From: Streptomyces sp. NBC_01275
GTDB taxonomy: Bacteria > Actinomycetota > Actinomycetes > Streptomycetales > Streptomycetaceae
NCBI RefSeq assembly: GCF_026340655.1
Contig: NZ_JAPEOZ010000001.1
Location: forward strand, 4,216,001 to 4,280,000
DNA length: 64,000 bases
Reading direction: 5' to 3'
A program made the translations under genes and the position numbers. The notes below the pieces were generated by a model. The model saw nothing but the letters and a program-made list of their open reading frames with translations. It was not told the DNA's origin and did not search any database. Of the stretch, positions 34,405-42,868 are shown piece by piece (the stretch's first letter is position 1; every line of letters starts with the position of its first letter).

Positions 34405-36096
34405 TCACTCCAGCACCCCCCTCACCCGCAACTCCCCCTTGAGCACCTTCCCGCTCGCGTTCCGTGGGAGTTCGCGGACGAACTCCACCGACCTCGGCAC
34501 CTTGTAGTTCGCCATTTCTCGGCGGGCCCATGCGATCAGGTCGTCGCCTGTCGACACCGCTCCCGGTCGCCGGACCACGTATGCCTTGCCGACCTCGCCG
34601 AGTCGGGGGTCCGGGATGCCGATGACCGCGATGTCGGCGACGTCGGGATGAAGGCCCAGGAGTTGTTCTATTTCCGCCGGGTACGCGTTGAAGCCGCCGA
34701 CGATGAACATGTCCTTGACCCGGTCGGTGATGCGGAGGTTGCCGGAGGGGTCCAGGACGCCGACGTCGCCGGTGCGCAGCCAGCCGTCCGGCGTCAGCAC
34801 TTCAGCTGTCGCCGACTCGTCCTCGTAGTAGCCGCGCATGACGTTGAAGCCGCGGACCAGGATTTCGCCGGGTGCGCCCGGGGCCGGCGCCCTGCCCTGC
34901 TCGTCCACGAGTCTCACCTCCGTTCCGGGGATCGCCCGGCCCGAGGTCGACGCGATGACCTGCGGTTCGTCGCCGCGGCGGCACATCGTGACGATGCCGC
35001 TCGCCTCGGAGAGTCCGTACGCCGTCAGGACCGTCTCGACGCCCAGCTCACCCCGTAGCCGCTCCACCAGCCGCAGCGGGACCACGGCCGCGCCCGTCAC
35101 CACCAGGCGCAGCGCGGAGAGGTCGTACTTGTCGCGGGAGGGGTGGTCCAGCAGCGACTGGAGGAGGGTCGGGGGGCCGGGCAGCACCGACACGCGTTCC
35201 GAGGCGACGTTCGCCAGGACCGTGTCGACGTTGAACACCGGCTGGGGGATCATCGTCGCGCCCCGCATCAGACAGGCGATCGCGCCCGCCTTGTAGCCGA
35301 AGGTGTGGAAGAAGGGGTTCACGATGAGGTAGCGGTCGCCGGGGCGCAGGTCGGCCAGGTCGGTCCAGATGGCGTACGCCCGTAGCGTCTGCGCGTGGGT
35401 GATCACCGCGCCCTTGGGGCGGCCCGTGGTGCCCGAGGTGAAGACGAGGTCCGAGGGCCAGGAACCGTCCACCGCGTCCGCCCGCGCCCGCACCTCTGTC
35501 GCCCCCACGCCCTCCCCGCCGGCCAGGAAGTCCTTCCAGGTGCCGAAGTCCGGCGGGGCGTCGTCGGACAGGACCACCACCCGCTCCAGCGCCGGCAGCC
35601 CCGGCAGCGGCCCGCGCACTCCCCCCAACCCCTCACCGACCCCCTCCCCCTCCCCCGCCGCCCGCCGCAGCGAGGCCACGTACGACGTCCCCAGGAACGT
35701 GCCGGTCACGAACAGCAGCCGCACCCCGCTGCGGCGCAGCACGTACGCCGCCTCCGTGCCCTTGAACCGTGTGTTCAGCGGGACCAGCACCGCCCCGGCC
35801 GACACCGCGCCCAGTGCGGCGACCAGCCAGTCGAGGGAGTTGGGCGCCCAGATCCCGACGCGGTCGCCCGGTTCCACGCCGTTCGCGATGCAGGCCGCCG
35901 CCGCGCGCTCCACCCGCGCGCCCAGTTCGGCGTACGAGATCCTCGTCCGGCCCTCCACGACCGCCTCGGCGTCCGCGTACCGCACGGCCGCCCAACGGAC
36001 CAGTTCCGGAACGCTTTTCCACTCGCCCCGCCACCCGTCCCGCCCTTCGCGCCGCCCTTCGTCCCGCTGCTCGCCCCGCGCCACGTCTTCGCCCAC
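34405..36096 (-). CDS. Acyl-CoA ligase (AMP-forming), FadD3-like
   Basis: The product has 563 residues. The GTG start follows GGGGAGG. The first ~25 residues are a charged tail. Adenylation motifs are intact: the P-loop VFTSGTTGRPKG (~219), AYGLSEASG (~340), GDVGVLDPSGNLRITDR (~430) and the C-terminal Lys in NASGKVLKGELR. The block GGFNAYPAEIE and the overall spacing resemble FadD3, which activates a steroid ring-derived propanoate in mycobacteria; general FadD family membership is certain, FadD3 function is inferred. It is divergent from the thiolase-like gene, with two operators between. Confidence 0.92.
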   Translation of the reverse strand: MGEDVARGEQRDEGRREGRDGWRGEWKSVPELVRWAAVRYADAEAVVEGRTRISYAELGARVERAAAACIANGVEPGDRVGIWAPNSLDWLVAALGAVSAGAVLVPLNTRFKGTEAAYVLRRSGVRLLFVTGTFLGTSYVASLRRAAGEGEGVGEGLGGVRGPLPGLPALERVVVLSDDAPPDFGTWKDFLAGGEGVGATEVRARADAVDGSWPSDLVFTSGTTGRPKGAVITHAQTLRAYAIWTDLADLRPGDRYLIVNPFFHTFGYKAGAIACLMRGATMIPQPVFNVDTVLANVASERVSVLPGPPTLLQSLLDHPSRDKYDLSALRLVVTGAAVVPLRLVERLRGELGVETVLTAYGLSEASGIVTMCRRGDEPQVIASTSGRAIPGTEVRLVDEQGRAPAPGAPGEILVRGFNVMRGYYEDESATAEVLTPDGWLRTGDVGVLDPSGNLRITDRVKDMFIVGGFNAYPAEIEQLLGLHPDVADIAVIGIPDPRLGEVGKAYVVRRPGAVSTGDDLIAWARREMANYKVPRSVEFVRELPRNASGKVLKGELRVRGVLE

Positions 36097-36158
36097 AGCA
36101 CGCCTCCCCAGCCAGAAGGGGCCCTGGAAGACCCCGAAAGTCCCCGGCGGAACCGGGA

Positions 36159-36175
36159 GCTGACTACCCGTCAGA
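36159..36175. promoter_or_regulatory. Operator 5a in the ligase/thiolase divergent promoter
   Basis: GCTGACT-ACC-CGTCAGA, 12 of 14 half-site positions match the consensus. Paired with operator 5b, centres 27 bp apart. Confidence 0.65.
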
Positions 36176-36185
36176 TTAGCTGTAG

Positions 36186-36202
36186 CCTGACGACCTGTCA
36201 GC
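36186..36202. promoter_or_regulatory. Operator 5b in the ligase/thiolase divergent promoter
   Basis: CCTGACG-ACC-TGTCAGC, 11 of 14 half-site positions match. It lies 28 bases before the thiolase-like gene start at 36231. Confidence 0.65.
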
Positions 36203-36230
36203 TTGCCGTCCGTCTGCGGAGGTGCGCACC

Positions 36231-37412
36231 GTGACCGGAAGACCCGGCGGAACCGGAGGCTCAGGGCTCAAGGACGCCACCGCCATCGTCGGCATCGGGC
36301 AGACCCCGTTCGCCAAAAGCCTCCCCGAGGACGAGAAGACGCTTGCCTGTCGTGCCGTCCTCGCCGCCCTCGACGACGCCGGGATCGCCCCGGCCGAGGT
36401 CGACGCCCTCGCCTCCTACACCATGGAGGAGACCGACGAGGTCGAGCTGGCGAAGGCCGTCGGGTTCGGCGACCTGACCTTCTTCAGCCGCATCCCCTAC
36501 GGGGGCGGGGGCTCCTGCGCGACCGTCGCCCATCTCGCCGCCGCCGTCGCCTCGGGGCAGGCGACGGTCGGGGTCGCCTGGCGGTCGAGGAAGCGAGGCA
36601 GCGGTCCGCGGCCGTGGACCAACACCGCCGTTCAACTCCCCACGCCCGCCCAGTGGACCAGGCCCTTCGGGCTGCTGCGCCCCGCCGACGAGATCGCCAT
36701 GCTCGCGCGCCGCTATATGCACGAGTACGGCGCCACCCGCGACCACCTCTTCAACGTCGCCCTCGCCTGCCGCAACCGCGCCAACCAGAACCCCGCCGCC
36801 GTGATGTACGAGCGCCCCCTGACCCGCGAGATGTACATGACGTCCCGCTGGATCAGCGAGCCGCTCTGCCTCTATGACAACTGCCTGGAGACGGACGGGG
36901 CGTTGGCCTGTGTGGTCGTCAGCAGCGAGCGTGCCCGCGACTGCCGCCGCAAGCCGGTCTACGTCCACTCCGCCGCCCAGGGGCTGCCCGCCCAGCACCA
37001 CGGGATGGTCAACTACTGGAACGACGACCCCCTCACCGGCCCCGCCTGGGCCGCAGCCCGCCATCTGTGGAAGCACGCCGACCTCACCCCGCAGGACGTC
37101 GACGTCGCCCAGATCTACGACGCGTTCACGCCCCTGGTCCCGCTCTCCCTGGAGGGCTACGGCTTCTGCGGCCGGGGCGAGGGAGGCGCGTTCACCGAGG
37201 GAGGCGCCCTGGAGAGCGGCGGGCTGCTGCCCCTCAACACCGGCGGAGGCGGGCTCAGCGAGGCCTACGTCCATGGGTTCAACCTCATCAACGAGGGCGT
37301 GAAGCAGCTGCGCGGCACCAGCACCGCCCAGGTCCCCGGAGCCGCATCCTGCCTGGTCACCGCCGGCGAGGGAGTCCCGACGTCCGCCCTGCTGCTCACC
37401 AACAGGAGCTGA
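36231..37412 (+). CDS. Thiolase-fold lipid-transfer-type protein, nucleophile Cys present
   Basis: The product has 393 residues from the GTG at 36231, eight bases after GGAGG; the GTG at 36222 overlaps that site. The thiolase fold begins ATAIVGIGQTPFAKS; the nucleophile loop reads GGGGSC with Cys96; the C-terminal half has VAQIYDAFTPLVPLSLEGYG and GFCGRGEGGAF. These are hallmarks of SCP-x/Ltp-type thiolases that partner DUF35 proteins, as the next gene does after four bases. In actinobacteria such pairs act as thiolases or retro-aldolases on CoA thioesters. Co-operonic with the DUF35 protein and enoyl-CoA hydratase. Confidence 0.92.
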   Translation: MTGRPGGTGGSGLKDATAIVGIGQTPFAKSLPEDEKTLACRAVLAALDDAGIAPAEVDALASYTMEETDEVELAKAVGFGDLTFFSRIPYGGGGSCATVAHLAAAVASGQATVGVAWRSRKRGSGPRPWTNTAVQLPTPAQWTRPFGLLRPADEIAMLARRYMHEYGATRDHLFNVALACRNRANQNPAAVMYERPLTREMYMTSRWISEPLCLYDNCLETDGALACVVVSSERARDCRRKPVYVHSAAQGLPAQHHGMVNYWNDDPLTGPAWAAARHLWKHADLTPQDVDVAQIYDAFTPLVPLSLEGYGFCGRGEGGAFTEGGALESGGLLPLNTGGGGLSEAYVHGFNLINEGVKQLRGTSTAQVPGAASCLVTAGEGVPTSALLLTNRS

Positions 37413-37416
37413 ATCC

Positions 37417-37833
37417 ATGCTGACCCCGGTCACCGACCCCGACGGCGCCCCCTTCTGGCAGTACGCCGCCCAAGGCGAACTCCGCGTCCAGACCTGCGCC
37501 GACTGCGCCGAGCCCCGTTTCCCGCCCCGCCCCTGCTGCCCGCACTGCCAGTCCTTCGCGAGCGAGTGGCGCCCCACCTCCGGCCGCGGCCGGATCTGGT
37601 CCTACGTCGTCCCCCACCCGCCGCTGCTCCCCGCCTACGCAGCCCAGGCCCCCTACAACGTGATCGTCGTCGAGCTGGCCGACGCGCCCCGGATACGGCT
37701 GGTGGGCAACCTGGTGACGCAGGCGGGGGCGGCGCTCGACTCCCTCTCCCCCGACCGCGTCCGCATCGGCGCCCGGGTGCAGGTGGTGTTCGACGGAAAC
37801 GGGTTTCCGCAATGGGTTCTGGAGCGGCCGTGA
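37417..37833 (+). CDS. DUF35 OB-fold/zinc-ribbon partner of the thiolase-like protein
   Basis: The product has 138 residues. A rubredoxin-like zinc ribbon with Cys pairs (QTCADCAEPRFPPRPCCPHC) near residues 27-46 precedes an OB-fold (GRGRIWSYVVPH, then YNVIVVELADAPRIRLVGNL). DUF35 proteins form complexes with thiolase-fold enzymes (for example ChsH2 with Ltp2 in steroid side-chain cleavage) and supply part of the substrate tunnel. The gene is four bases after the thiolase stop and overlaps the hydratase start by GTGA, so the three are probably made together. Confidence 0.93.
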   Translation: MLTPVTDPDGAPFWQYAAQGELRVQTCADCAEPRFPPRPCCPHCQSFASEWRPTSGRGRIWSYVVPHPPLLPAYAAQAPYNVIVVELADAPRIRLVGNLVTQAGAALDSLSPDRVRIGARVQVVFDGNGFPQWVLERP

Positions 37834-38600
37834 GCGTGCTGCTGAACGTCGACAAGGACGCCGGCGTCGCCGTCGTCACCCTCGACCGGCCCGCGAAGCT
37901 CAACGCCCTCGACCTCGACACCGTGGGCGAACTGCAGCGGATCTGGCGGGAGTTGCGCTTCGACGACTCCGTGCGGGCGGTGGTCCTCACCGGCGCGGGG
38001 CGGGCGTTCTGCACCGGGCTGGACCGGGACGCCGTCGTGCCGCAGCCCGACTCCCCCTATATGCAGGACGATCCGCTGCTCACCGTAGGCCCCAAGGCGA
38101 ACGACCTGTGGAAGCCGGTGATCGCCGCCGTGGAGGGGATGGCCTGCGGGGGCGCCTTCTATCTGCTCGGGGAGTGCGAGTTCGTCGTCGCCGGGGACGG
38201 CGCCGAGTTCTTCGACCCGCACACCACGTACGGGATGGTCAGCGCGTACGAGTCGGTGCTGCTGGCGCAGCGGATGCCGTACGGGGAGGCAGCGCGGATG
38301 ATGCTGATGGGGACCGCCGAGCGGATCTCGGCGCGGCGGGCGCATGAGGTCGGGTTCGTTTCCGAACTCACGGACGCGGGCGGGGCGTTGGCCGCCGCCG
38401 TCGCCTGTGCCGGGGTGATCGCCGGGTATCCGGCCGCCGGGGTCCAGGGGACCGTGCGGGCGTTGTGGTCGGCGAAGGAGGCGGCGCGCGCGATGGGGTT
38501 CGCGCAGGCGCCGCATCTCATCTCGCTGGGGAATCTGCCGACCGAGCGGCAGGCGGAGCTGTTCGCCGGACGGCGCGGCTCCGACCACCGCACCCGGTGA
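37830..38600 (+). CDS. Enoyl-CoA hydratase/isomerase family protein
   Basis: The product has 256 residues from the GTG at 37830 (GTGA overlap with the previous stop, GGAG upstream); an ATG at 37812 would add six residues. Crotonase signatures are TLDRPAKLNALDLDTVGEL at the N-terminus, the first oxyanion loop GAGRAFCTGLD, and the second GMACGGAFYLLGECEFV. The two acidic residues of classical hydratases are not obvious in the TTYGMVSAYESVLL region, so it might be an isomerase or hydrolase variant. It is the third gene of the operator-controlled operon from 36231. Confidence 0.9.
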   Translation: MSVLLNVDKDAGVAVVTLDRPAKLNALDLDTVGELQRIWRELRFDDSVRAVVLTGAGRAFCTGLDRDAVVPQPDSPYMQDDPLLTVGPKANDLWKPVIAAVEGMACGGAFYLLGECEFVVAGDGAEFFDPHTTYGMVSAYESVLLAQRMPYGEAARMMLMGTAERISARRAHEVGFVSELTDAGGALAAAVACAGVIAGYPAAGVQGTVRALWSAKEAARAMGFAQAPHLISLGNLPTERQAELFAGRRGSDHRTR

Positions 38601-38634
38601 AGGAGTCGGCCACCGCACCCGGCAGGGGAGTCGG

Positions 38635-39177
38635 CTACTCCGCCGACGCCAGCGGTGACGCCTCGCAGTGGTCCACCTCGGCCGCCGTGGCCTCGTCGGT
38701 CAGCTGCACCTTCGCCGTCGCCACGCTGCGCGCGTCGACCCGGACCGCCACTCCGCGTGCGTCGACGGTGTCGCCGTTCGCGTCCAGGAAGGTGACGTCG
38801 GCGTAGAAGGAGCCGGCCCGGTCGTCGATGTTGGTGACCTCGATCGTGGCGTACGGCTTGTCCTTCGTCGCGCAGCTCACCAGCTTCACCTCGGCGTCCA
38901 GGAGCGCGGTGGAGGTGCTGGAGGTCCCGGACGAGCCGCTCGACGACGAGCCGGACGCGGAACCCGATGTGGAACCTGACGTGGAACCCGACGTCGACGA
39001 CGAGCTGTCGTGGTCCTGGCTGGAGCTGCTGCATCCGCCGCCCCCGCCGCTGCCGTCACTGCTGCTGCGGTGCCCGTGACTCTTGCTGGTGGAGAACCCG
39101 GTCAGCGCCAGTACGACCAGTGCCGACACCGCCGCGAACCTGAACCTGTGCCTCTGTGTGTGCCCCCGTCGTTCCAT
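38635..39177 (-). CDS. Secreted Ser/Gly-rich protein with a beta domain, downstream of afsK
   Basis: The product has 180 residues from the ATG at 39177. A basic start and hydrophobic segment (FAAVSALVVLALTGF) form a signal or anchor without a clear lipobox. A long low-complexity stretch of Ser, Gly and Thr follows (residues ~35-90), containing SGST repeats, then a beta-rich domain (DAEVKLVSC, YATIEVTNIDDRAGSFYADV) of the FxLYD/DUF-type found in secreted proteins. In S. coelicolor a single unknown gene lies between afsK and afsS, and this may be its counterpart. It follows afsK by ~190 bases in the same direction. Confidence 0.8.
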   Translation of the reverse strand: MERRGHTQRHRFRFAAVSALVVLALTGFSTSKSHGHRSSSDGSGGGGGCSSSSQDHDSSSSTSGSTSGSTSGSASGSSSSGSSGTSSTSTALLDAEVKLVSCATKDKPYATIEVTNIDDRAGSFYADVTFLDANGDTVDARGVAVRVDARSVATAKVQLTDEATAAEVDHCEASPLASAE

Positions 39178-39369
39178 AAGGACACCATAAGCAACCCCTG
39201 TCACGGCCATGTCACCGCGTGGCGACCGCCCCGTCCCCGGCGTAGCGTCTGGGATGAGAGCGGAGGCAGACCGAGCCGGACCGCTCCCCGCAGCGACGGC
39301 CGCCGTCTGGATCCCCTTCCGTGCACCCGGCACGACGGCCGTCCCGGACGGGAGATTCCCAGAGGCCGC

Positions 39370-41754
39370 TTACGCCGTTCTCGCCGTCCCGGTCCCCTTC
39401 TCCGCGTCCAGCGCGTACACGCAGCGGTCCTTGCTGCACGCGTACACCACGCCGTCCCGGACCACCGGGGAGCCGGTGATCTCGCCGCCGGTCGCCAGCT
39501 TCCAGCGCAGTCGGCCGTCGTCGGCCTTCAGGGTGTACAGCAGATGGTCGGTCGAGCCGAAGTGGATGCGGCCCTCGGCCACCGCGGGCGCGCCGACGAT
39601 GTCGCCGCCCGCCTGGAAACGCCACTTCGGCGTTCCGGTCACCGCGTCCAGGGTGTAGAGGCCCTTGCCGCTGCCGACGTGGACATGGCCCGCGGCCACC
39701 AGCACCGGTTCGACGGACGCCCGGGCCTCGGTGGCGATGCGCCAGCGGTCGCGGCCGTCGGTGGCGTCGAGGGCGTAGACGGTGCCGAGGTAGTCGGCGA
39801 GGTACACCCCGCCGCCGGTCACCGCGGGGCCCGGCACGAAGGACGGCGGGGACAGGAACACGGCGGGGGCCTCGAAGTGCCAGCGCACCCTGCCGCTCGC
39901 CACGTCGACGGCGAGGACGCGGGTGCCGGCGGAGAGGTAGACGTAGCCGTCGGGGGCGGGCGTGACGCGGACCGGGACGCCGCCGCAGGACGCCGTGTCG
40001 CCGATCGGGTACGACCAGCGCTCGTCGCCGGTGCGGGCGTCCAGGGCTCTGAGCCGGGCGTCCTGCCAGACGTAGACCGTGCCGTCGTGCAGCGCGGGGC
40101 CCGCCTCCGGGGACTCGAAGTCGGTCTGGCAGCCGGAGATCTCCCACAGCTTCTGGCCGGTGGAGGCCTCCCAGGCCTGGACTCCGCCGCCGCGGGTGCC
40201 GGTGACGACCGTGCCCCGGTCGGCCTTGAGCGCGTACACCCAGGCGTCCGTCGACAGCCGCCACAGGTCGGCGCCCTCGCGGGCGTCCAGGGCGAACAGG
40301 GTGGGGCCGTCGGAGGCGTGGACGCGGCCGTCCGCGACCGCCGTCGACCAGGCCACGTCCCGTGTCTTGAAGCGGCGCCGGCCGGTGGCCACGTCCAGGG
40401 CGTGCACCTCGAAGGAGGTGACGTAGACGAGGTCCCCGGCGACCGACGGCGTGCCCCACACATCGTTCGACATGCGGAAACGCCACGGCCGCCAGCCCGC
40501 GGGAGTCTCCGCGGGCGCGCTCGGCGGCGCGGGTACGGCGGTGTCGGCGCCGTTGACGCCGGGGTGCAGCCGGGACCAGTTGGCGACCAGGCCGGCCTCG
40601 GGCACCGGCGCCTTCATGGCGGCCGTGGCGCGGACGTCGGCGATGCGGGGGCCGGGGCCGATCGGCACGGCCGCGCCGGCCAGCCGGATGGGGCCGATGT
40701 CGGGGGCGCCGACGGCGACGGGCGCGGGGGCGGTGCGGGCGGGCACGACCGGGTCATGGGACGGCGGGGGCGGCAGGGCAGGCATGGCGGGCCGGGCCAG
40801 GCCCACGCCTCCCCCGCCTCCGCTGCGGGGGCCGGCCACGGGGGCCGGTTTCGCCGGGCGGCCGCCGCGCCGCGTCTCGATCATGGTGACCGCCTTCTCG
40901 GGCAGCCACGCCGACGCCGTACCGCTGTCGTCGGAGCCGGAGCCGAAGAGGTGGGGGGCCAGCTGGGCCTGGAGGTCGGCCGGGTTGGGGCGGGCCGTGG
41001 CCTCCATCTGCATACAGGATTCGATGAGCGGACGCAGCTCGTCCGGGAGGCCCTCCAGGTCCGGGCCCTCGCGCAGCAGCATGAAAACGGTTTCGACCGG
41101 ATTGGCGCCGTGGAAGGGCGGGTGTCCGGTCGCGGCGAACACCAGCATCGAGCCGAGCGAGAAGACGTCGCTCGCGCCGGTCACGCTGCGCGAGTCCTTC
41201 GCCTGTTCGGGGGACATGTAGGCGGGGGTGCCGACGGCGACGTTCGTCATCGTCAAACGTGTGTTCGAGACGCCGGACGCGATGCCGAAGTCGATCACCC
41301 GGGGGCCGTCCTCGACGACCAGCACGTTCGACGGCTTCAGGTCGCGGTGGACGAGCCCCGCGCCGTGGATGGACTGCAGCGCCTCCGCGACGCCCGCCGC
41401 CAGCCAGCGCACCGCCTGGGCCGGCATCGGCCCGCAGTCGTTCACTATCTCCTCGAGGGAGGGCGCGGGGACGTACGCGGTGGCCAGCCAGGGCACGGCG
41501 GCACGCGGGTCGGCGTCGACCACGGCGGCCGTATAGAAGCCGGAGACCGCCCGGGCCGCCTCCACCTCGCGCGTGAAGCGCACGCGGAAGAGCTGGTCCT
41601 CGGCGAGCTCGGTGCGGACCGTCTTGATCGCCACGCGCCGGCCGGACGCCGAGCGTGCCAGATAGACCAGCCCCATGCCGCCGGCACCCAGCCGTCCCAG
41701 CACCTCGAACGGCCCGATCCGCCGCGGGTCGTGCTGCGTCAGCTGATCCACCAC
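39370..41754 (-). CDS. afsK: AfsK, Ser/Thr protein kinase with C-terminal beta-propeller
   Basis: The product has 794 residues from the GTG at 41754, giving the start VDQLTQHDPRRIGPFEVL that I recall for AfsK. Kinase domain ~10-280: glycine loop GRLGAGGMG, Lys44, HRDLKPSN (136-143), DFG (155-157), and an activation loop with Thr168 and Thr170; Thr168 is the reported autophosphorylation site in S. coelicolor. An Ala/Pro linker (~285-405) leads to PQQ-type propeller repeats (DG-VY-A-LDA-G motifs) to the end. AfsK phosphorylates AfsR and also acts on hyphal tip proteins. The VOC-type gene upstream resembles kbpA, its inhibitor. Confidence 0.95.
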   Translation of the reverse strand: MVDQLTQHDPRRIGPFEVLGRLGAGGMGLVYLARSASGRRVAIKTVRTELAEDQLFRVRFTREVEAARAVSGFYTAAVVDADPRAAVPWLATAYVPAPSLEEIVNDCGPMPAQAVRWLAAGVAEALQSIHGAGLVHRDLKPSNVLVVEDGPRVIDFGIASGVSNTRLTMTNVAVGTPAYMSPEQAKDSRSVTGASDVFSLGSMLVFAATGHPPFHGANPVETVFMLLREGPDLEGLPDELRPLIESCMQMEATARPNPADLQAQLAPHLFGSGSDDSGTASAWLPEKAVTMIETRRGGRPAKPAPVAGPRSGGGGGVGLARPAMPALPPPPSHDPVVPARTAPAPVAVGAPDIGPIRLAGAAVPIGPGPRIADVRATAAMKAPVPEAGLVANWSRLHPGVNGADTAVPAPPSAPAETPAGWRPWRFRMSNDVWGTPSVAGDLVYVTSFEVHALDVATGRRRFKTRDVAWSTAVADGRVHASDGPTLFALDAREGADLWRLSTDAWVYALKADRGTVVTGTRGGGVQAWEASTGQKLWEISGCQTDFESPEAGPALHDGTVYVWQDARLRALDARTGDERWSYPIGDTASCGGVPVRVTPAPDGYVYLSAGTRVLAVDVASGRVRWHFEAPAVFLSPPSFVPGPAVTGGGVYLADYLGTVYALDATDGRDRWRIATEARASVEPVLVAAGHVHVGSGKGLYTLDAVTGTPKWRFQAGGDIVGAPAVAEGRIHFGSTDHLLYTLKADDGRLRWKLATGGEITGSPVVRDGVVYACSKDRCVYALDAEKGTGTARTA

Positions 41755-41991
41755 TTGCCTGCCACCTCCCCGTACGAACCGCGTCACCCACTTGTGTACA
41801 CGGCCCCGTGCAGCGTCTCACCACCGCACCGCCGTGGCGGCACGCACCCCGATTCTTCCTGGCCGGGCGGCTGGTGGCGAACCCGGGGGCAATCGGGGTG
41901 TCTCATTTCATATGAGGGCAAAGACGGGTCTTCGGTACGTGTCCCGCCCCCTGTTTCGGTACGCGTTACCGTCTGCGTTTCCGTACGCGGC
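41755..41991. other. afsK upstream region
   Basis: 237 bases with no gene. It contains the palindrome TCATATGA (41904-41911) in a locally A/T-rich stretch, and three GGTACG-type repeats (41931-41985). Probable afsK promoter region. Confidence 0.5.
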
Positions 41992-42738
41992 TCAGCGCTG
42001 GAGGAGCGCGAACGACGCCCCCTGATTGTCCGTGACGACGGCCACCGTGCCGTACGACGCCGTGAACGGGCCCGCCTGGAGGCGCCCGCCGAGCCTGCTC
42101 ACCGTGCCCAGGGCCGCCTCGCAGTCCTCCACGCCGAAATGGACGAGGACATGCGGCGGCATCATCTCCGGGAAGACGTCGGCGACCGGGGCCCGGCCGA
42201 AGTCGGGATGCGCGCCGGGGCCGAAGAGGGCCGCGTGGAAGAGATGGCCGTAGAAGGTGTTGGCGGCGTCGGTGTCCCGGGCGTACAGCTGCGCCCAGGC
42301 GAAGGCGCCGGGGGCGTGCCGGACGCCGAAACCGGGGTGGCTGCCGGGCTGCCACAGGCCGAAGACGGCGCCCTCGGGGTCGGCGGCGAGCGCGGCGACG
42401 CCCTGCCCGTCGACCGGCAGCGGGGCCATCACCACCTGCCCGCCGGCCGCCTGGATCCGCCGGGCGGTCGCCGTGACGTCCGGGGTCGCGAAGTACACCG
42501 TCCACACGGTGGGCATCCGGCCGTCCGTCTTGTGGGCGAGCGCGGCGACGGGCGCTCCGTCCAGCAGCCCCCACACCGAGGAGCCATGGGCGGCCTCGAA
42601 GGTCCACCCGAAGAGCTCGCCGTAGAAACGCCTGCCCGCGTCGACGTCCGGGAGCTGGGCGTCCACCCAGCAGGGGACGCCCTCCTCGACGCCTCCGGCG
42701 TCACCCTCTGTGTTCACCGATGCCCTGTTTTCGGCCAT
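41992..42738 (-). CDS. kbpA: VOC (glyoxalase-fold) protein, probable AfsK-binding protein KbpA
   Basis: The product has 248 residues made of two glyoxalase/VOC modules: residues ~20-130 (CWVDAQLPDVDAGRRFYGEL) and ~145-248 (AWAQLYARDTDAANTFYGHL). KbpA of S. coelicolor is about 250 residues, is encoded immediately upstream of afsK in the same direction, and inhibits AfsK autophosphorylation. Position and size fit; the name is inferred from locus and memory, not alignment. Metal-binding residues of catalytic glyoxalases are not evident in both halves, consistent with a binding role. Confidence 0.8.
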   Translation of the reverse strand: MAENRASVNTEGDAGGVEEGVPCWVDAQLPDVDAGRRFYGELFGWTFEAAHGSSVWGLLDGAPVAALAHKTDGRMPTVWTVYFATPDVTATARRIQAAGGQVVMAPLPVDGQGVAALAADPEGAVFGLWQPGSHPGFGVRHAPGAFAWAQLYARDTDAANTFYGHLFHAALFGPGAHPDFGRAPVADVFPEMMPPHVLVHFGVEDCEAALGTVSRLGGRLQAGPFTASYGTVAVVTDNQGASFALLQR

Positions 42739-42851
42739 GCAGCCAAACTAACGGCGGTTCACGCAGCCCGCAGACCAGGCACACCCGTCTCCGCACGCCC
42801 GCGCACCCCATTTGCAGTCGGCCGAATCGCGCTCCGATCACCCCTCGGTAA

Positions 42852-42868
42852 GCTGACGGCATGACAGG
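42852..42868. promoter_or_regulatory. Degenerate operator over the TetR start codon
   Basis: GCTGACG-GCA-TGACAGG, 10 of 14 half-site positions match. It covers the ATG at 42861, where a bound repressor would block its own gene. Weakest member of the set. Confidence 0.4.

Noticed and set aside
36231..38600. Complete steroid degradation cluster
   Set aside because: FadD3-like, thiolase/DUF35 and FadE-like genes are suggestive, but no KshA/B, KstD, HsaA-D or Mce genes are present, so only a partial resemblance can be claimed.
39010..42864. 1284-codon frame opposite afsK and kbpA
   Set aside because: Spans three well-supported minus-strand genes and has the composition of a codon-shifted antisense frame.
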